Positions 61,701 through 64,000 of a stretch of DNA of 64,000 nt are shown piece after piece. The translations under genes were made by a program, and so were the position numbers. Every line of letters starts with the position of its first letter. Position 1 is the stretch's first letter. The DNA is from Eopsaltria australis (taxonomy: Eukaryota > Chordata > Aves > Passeriformes > Petroicidae): positions 1,302,001 to 1,366,000 of the forward strand of contig JAVTVJ010000121.1 of assembly GCA_034509425.1 (NCBI GenBank), in the 5' to 3' direction. Below the pieces are notes generated by a model. That model saw nothing but the letters and a program-made list of their open reading frames with translations. It was not told where the DNA came from and did not search any database.

Positions 61701-64000
61701 TATACTGACTTGTAACAAGCTCAGATGTGCCTTTATGTGGCTGTGCCTGTTTAATTTATTTATTTACTGAAGATTTTTCGGTACTTGTAGCTGAGTTCAT
61801 GACAAACATCATTCTGGCAGTAGTATTAGTGTGTGTACATGGAGTGTGTATGTGGGGGGCAGTTTGCTTTTCTCTTTCTGTGTTGTACTGTCAACAGCAT
61901 AGTTCTGAACAAGCAGGGTGTGGTGTAATTGACACCCTACAAAAAGTGGTTAATCAGCTGTCTGAAGCTGTTAGGTAACAATGCTGTTGCCTTTGGGTCT
62001 GATCAGATGATGTAATGCCTCTAAGTTATTTTTTGTTGATTGAGGCTATTGTGTAACTAAATATCCCGCAGAGAGTTTGTATGGTTACAGTCACAGAATA
62101 AGTCAGAATTTATTTCTAACTTGTGTATGCTGTTTTATTTTGTTCTTAATTTAAAAGGGGAGAAAAAGTATTTGTTACAATTTCAAGGGAAATTACAAAT
62201 GAGGACAGCAAAAAAAGGGCTTAAAGCAGTCATAATGGATTCTTTAATCAGCTGGAGGCAGACTGGAGCAGAGAGCTTTCCTCCAGAGCATCTTTTATTC
62301 TGGGTTGCTACAGGTAGTGCTGGCCAGGATGATCCAACAGAGGTCCTTGTGCAGTATGACCCTTCTCAAGCAGACCTGTCCTGTACTGCCCAGCAGGTCG
62401 TCTTTTGGGCTTTCAAGTTTTACTTCACAGTATTGATGATACAGAGGAACTTAATCTAGGGTGTCTTTAAACTTCTAGTTGTAACTGCAGAAACAAATAC
62501 TTTGGCAGAATGACAGCACTGCCCCTTTCTAGACCAGATGCTGTCATCCCTTGGCATGTGGATGGATGATATAATTTATATGGTACTAAGGATACAAGAC
62601 CTTGAGTACTTGAACTGTTGCACTGAAAACTGCTCCCTGAATTCTTTCTCAGCTTTATTTATGTGTTTAGGCTTTGCAGTTTCTTTTTTCCTGCATTTCT
62701 TTGAACCAGAGGCTATTTTATCTACACATAGTCTTCCTTCTCTCTCAACATATTCTCTCTAGTCCAGAAATCAGATGTTGGTGGCATCAACCAAATATTT
62801 ATTGTGGTGAACCCTCTGATTACAGGAAATGCATCTTTTCTGAGGACCTACCAGCTTTGCAGACTTGCACAAGGTTCTTCTCTTGAGGAATTACCGGCTG
62901 CTACCAGACTCATGCCAGCTCAGTTCTCTCAGGAGAATCTCCATTACAATCCCTCTGGTGTCCTTTGGTACCTACTACAACTGGACCTTGTCTGTCATGT
63001 CCACTTTCTTCATTATGTACATTGCATGTACCCATTGTGCTTTTCTGTTGTTTTCATGATTTCATTGCTAACCCCAACTCTGTCAGATAAATATAATACT
63101 GTCAAGCAACTTCTGCAAATAACTTTTTCATGGGGAGTTATGCATGCCATTGTTTCTGTGGATAAAGGAAACAATGCTCAGTTCTGTCTAGGGAACCATA
63201 ATGTGAAGATACAATAAAGTCACACATTGTCTTCAGGCTGCAGCTTTGCAGGGTGAGCAGGTTACTGCCCAGGGGCTCTCCTCTGTTTCTCTTCCCACTC
63301 TTTAGAGATCTGCCACAATAATGTGTGCTCTATAGGCTGTCTGAGAAAACGATTATGCATATATTGTTAAAGAGTTTAATCTAAGCTAGTCATTTAATTG
63401 GACTAGATTAGGAAGCAAGTACTAGTGCTGTGGTCTTGGATATGCTGTGAAGCACCTGGTACCAGTAACCTCTTCACTTGAATCAGCTGCAGCCAGAACA
63501 AGACTGCTGACTTCTGTATCTCTTGGCACTGGAGTAATAGCACTCATGTTGACTTTTTGCACCCTTGAACTCTCATCCTGTTCATCATGTCTGTGAGATC
63601 AGATACAAAATGTCTTTCAAGGCCATTTGAGTAAAAAACAGCATTCTCATTCCTGAAACTGCATTGCCTTCCTGTGAGCAACAAGAAATGTTATTGCCTA
63701 CAGTTCTGCTTCTTGAAGGGGCTACATGAGGAATACTATTCATGTAAGAAGTAGCCACACAGTTCAGTGAAGATATGTGGATAAAAAAATGAATGGAGAA
63801 GCGAGAAAAGAGTAGTTAATCACATAGAAAGCATGGGGAAATACCAGAACTGCAGCACATCTGACAGACAAGGAACCTACAGGACATACACTTCACCAAG
63901 AAGTTAAAACTTAATCTTATTTCAAATATTTGCTTTAGACACTCCTTTTTGGTAAAATAGAAAATTTCTTGAGTCATCTTTTCTGTAGCTGAAAGAGATG
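48371..64000. other. Intergenic DNA, no recognised gene
   Basis: 15.6 kb without a recognisable gene on either strand. It contains a pyrimidine-rich patch at 49190-49440, an A27 run at 55722-55748, a short AC/TA microsatellite at 57285-57320, interrupted T runs at 59948-59971 and an exon-like 77-base segment at 61898-61974. Confidence 0.55.
55722..55748 (+). repeat. A27 homopolymer
   Basis: 27 consecutive A, the longest homopolymer in the window. I see no retroposon body or target-site duplication beside it, so it is called a simple repeat. Confidence 0.9.

Noticed and set aside
62220..62450. Possible CR1 tail (GATGATCCAACAGAGGTCCTT)
   Set aside because: Only one short CR1-like phrase is present and the flanks do not follow CR1 order, so the match may be chance.
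20295..64000. ALDH1A2 exons on the minus strand, expected from mammalian synteny
   Set aside because: The terminal exon and conserved aldehyde dehydrogenase blocks I looked for in reverse complement were not seen; the gene probably lies beyond the window.
1..64000. tRNA, rRNA or snRNA genes
   Set aside because: No cloverleaf, A/B-box pair or snRNA core was noticed by eye; a covariance-model search would be needed to exclude them fully.

Overview
The window looks like vertebrate nuclear DNA, most likely avian. It has split genes with GT-AG introns and chicken-type CR1 LINE fragments in both orientations, one or two much older CR1/L3-like copies, CpG islands at promoters and short introns. I recognise no SINE family and nothing prokaryotic. 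Only two protein genes can be supported, both on the + strand and both in the first third. The assignments rest on recalled family sequences; no database search was run.

Layout. 1-8293: non-coding, probably an intron of MYZAP. 8294-10407: the last three coding exons of MYZAP (myocardial zonula adherens protein). 10408-16700: MYZAP 3' UTR and intergenic DNA, including a 12-bp minisatellite (16142-16268). 16740-17250: the CpG-island promoter of POLR2M (GRINL1A, Gdown1). 16997-20294: POLR2M, complete in four coding exons and 380 codons, with a CR1 fragment in intron 1. 20295 to about 21060: its 3' UTR. 21061-64000: about 43 kb with no recognisable coding gene, holding CR1 fragments (28555-28985, 45160-45960, 47785-48370) and one orphan CpG island (about 32575-33420). 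In mammals the next gene past POLR2M is ALDH1A2 in the opposite orientation. I looked for its terminal exon and conserved motifs on the minus strand and did not see them, so this stretch is probably intergenic.

The two genes match the mammalian GRINL1A complex locus (Gup/MYZAP, Gdown/POLR2M and the read-through Gcom1). The penultimate MYZAP exon and POLR2M exon 1 end in the same codon phase, so either can splice onto POLR2M exon 2 in frame, and the combined read-through protein is possible here. Other points of interest are an exact TISU/YY1 element whose ATG is out of frame with POLR2M, the orphan CpG island with neighbouring TTACG and TAAT-core clusters, and a short exon-like segment near 61.9 kb.
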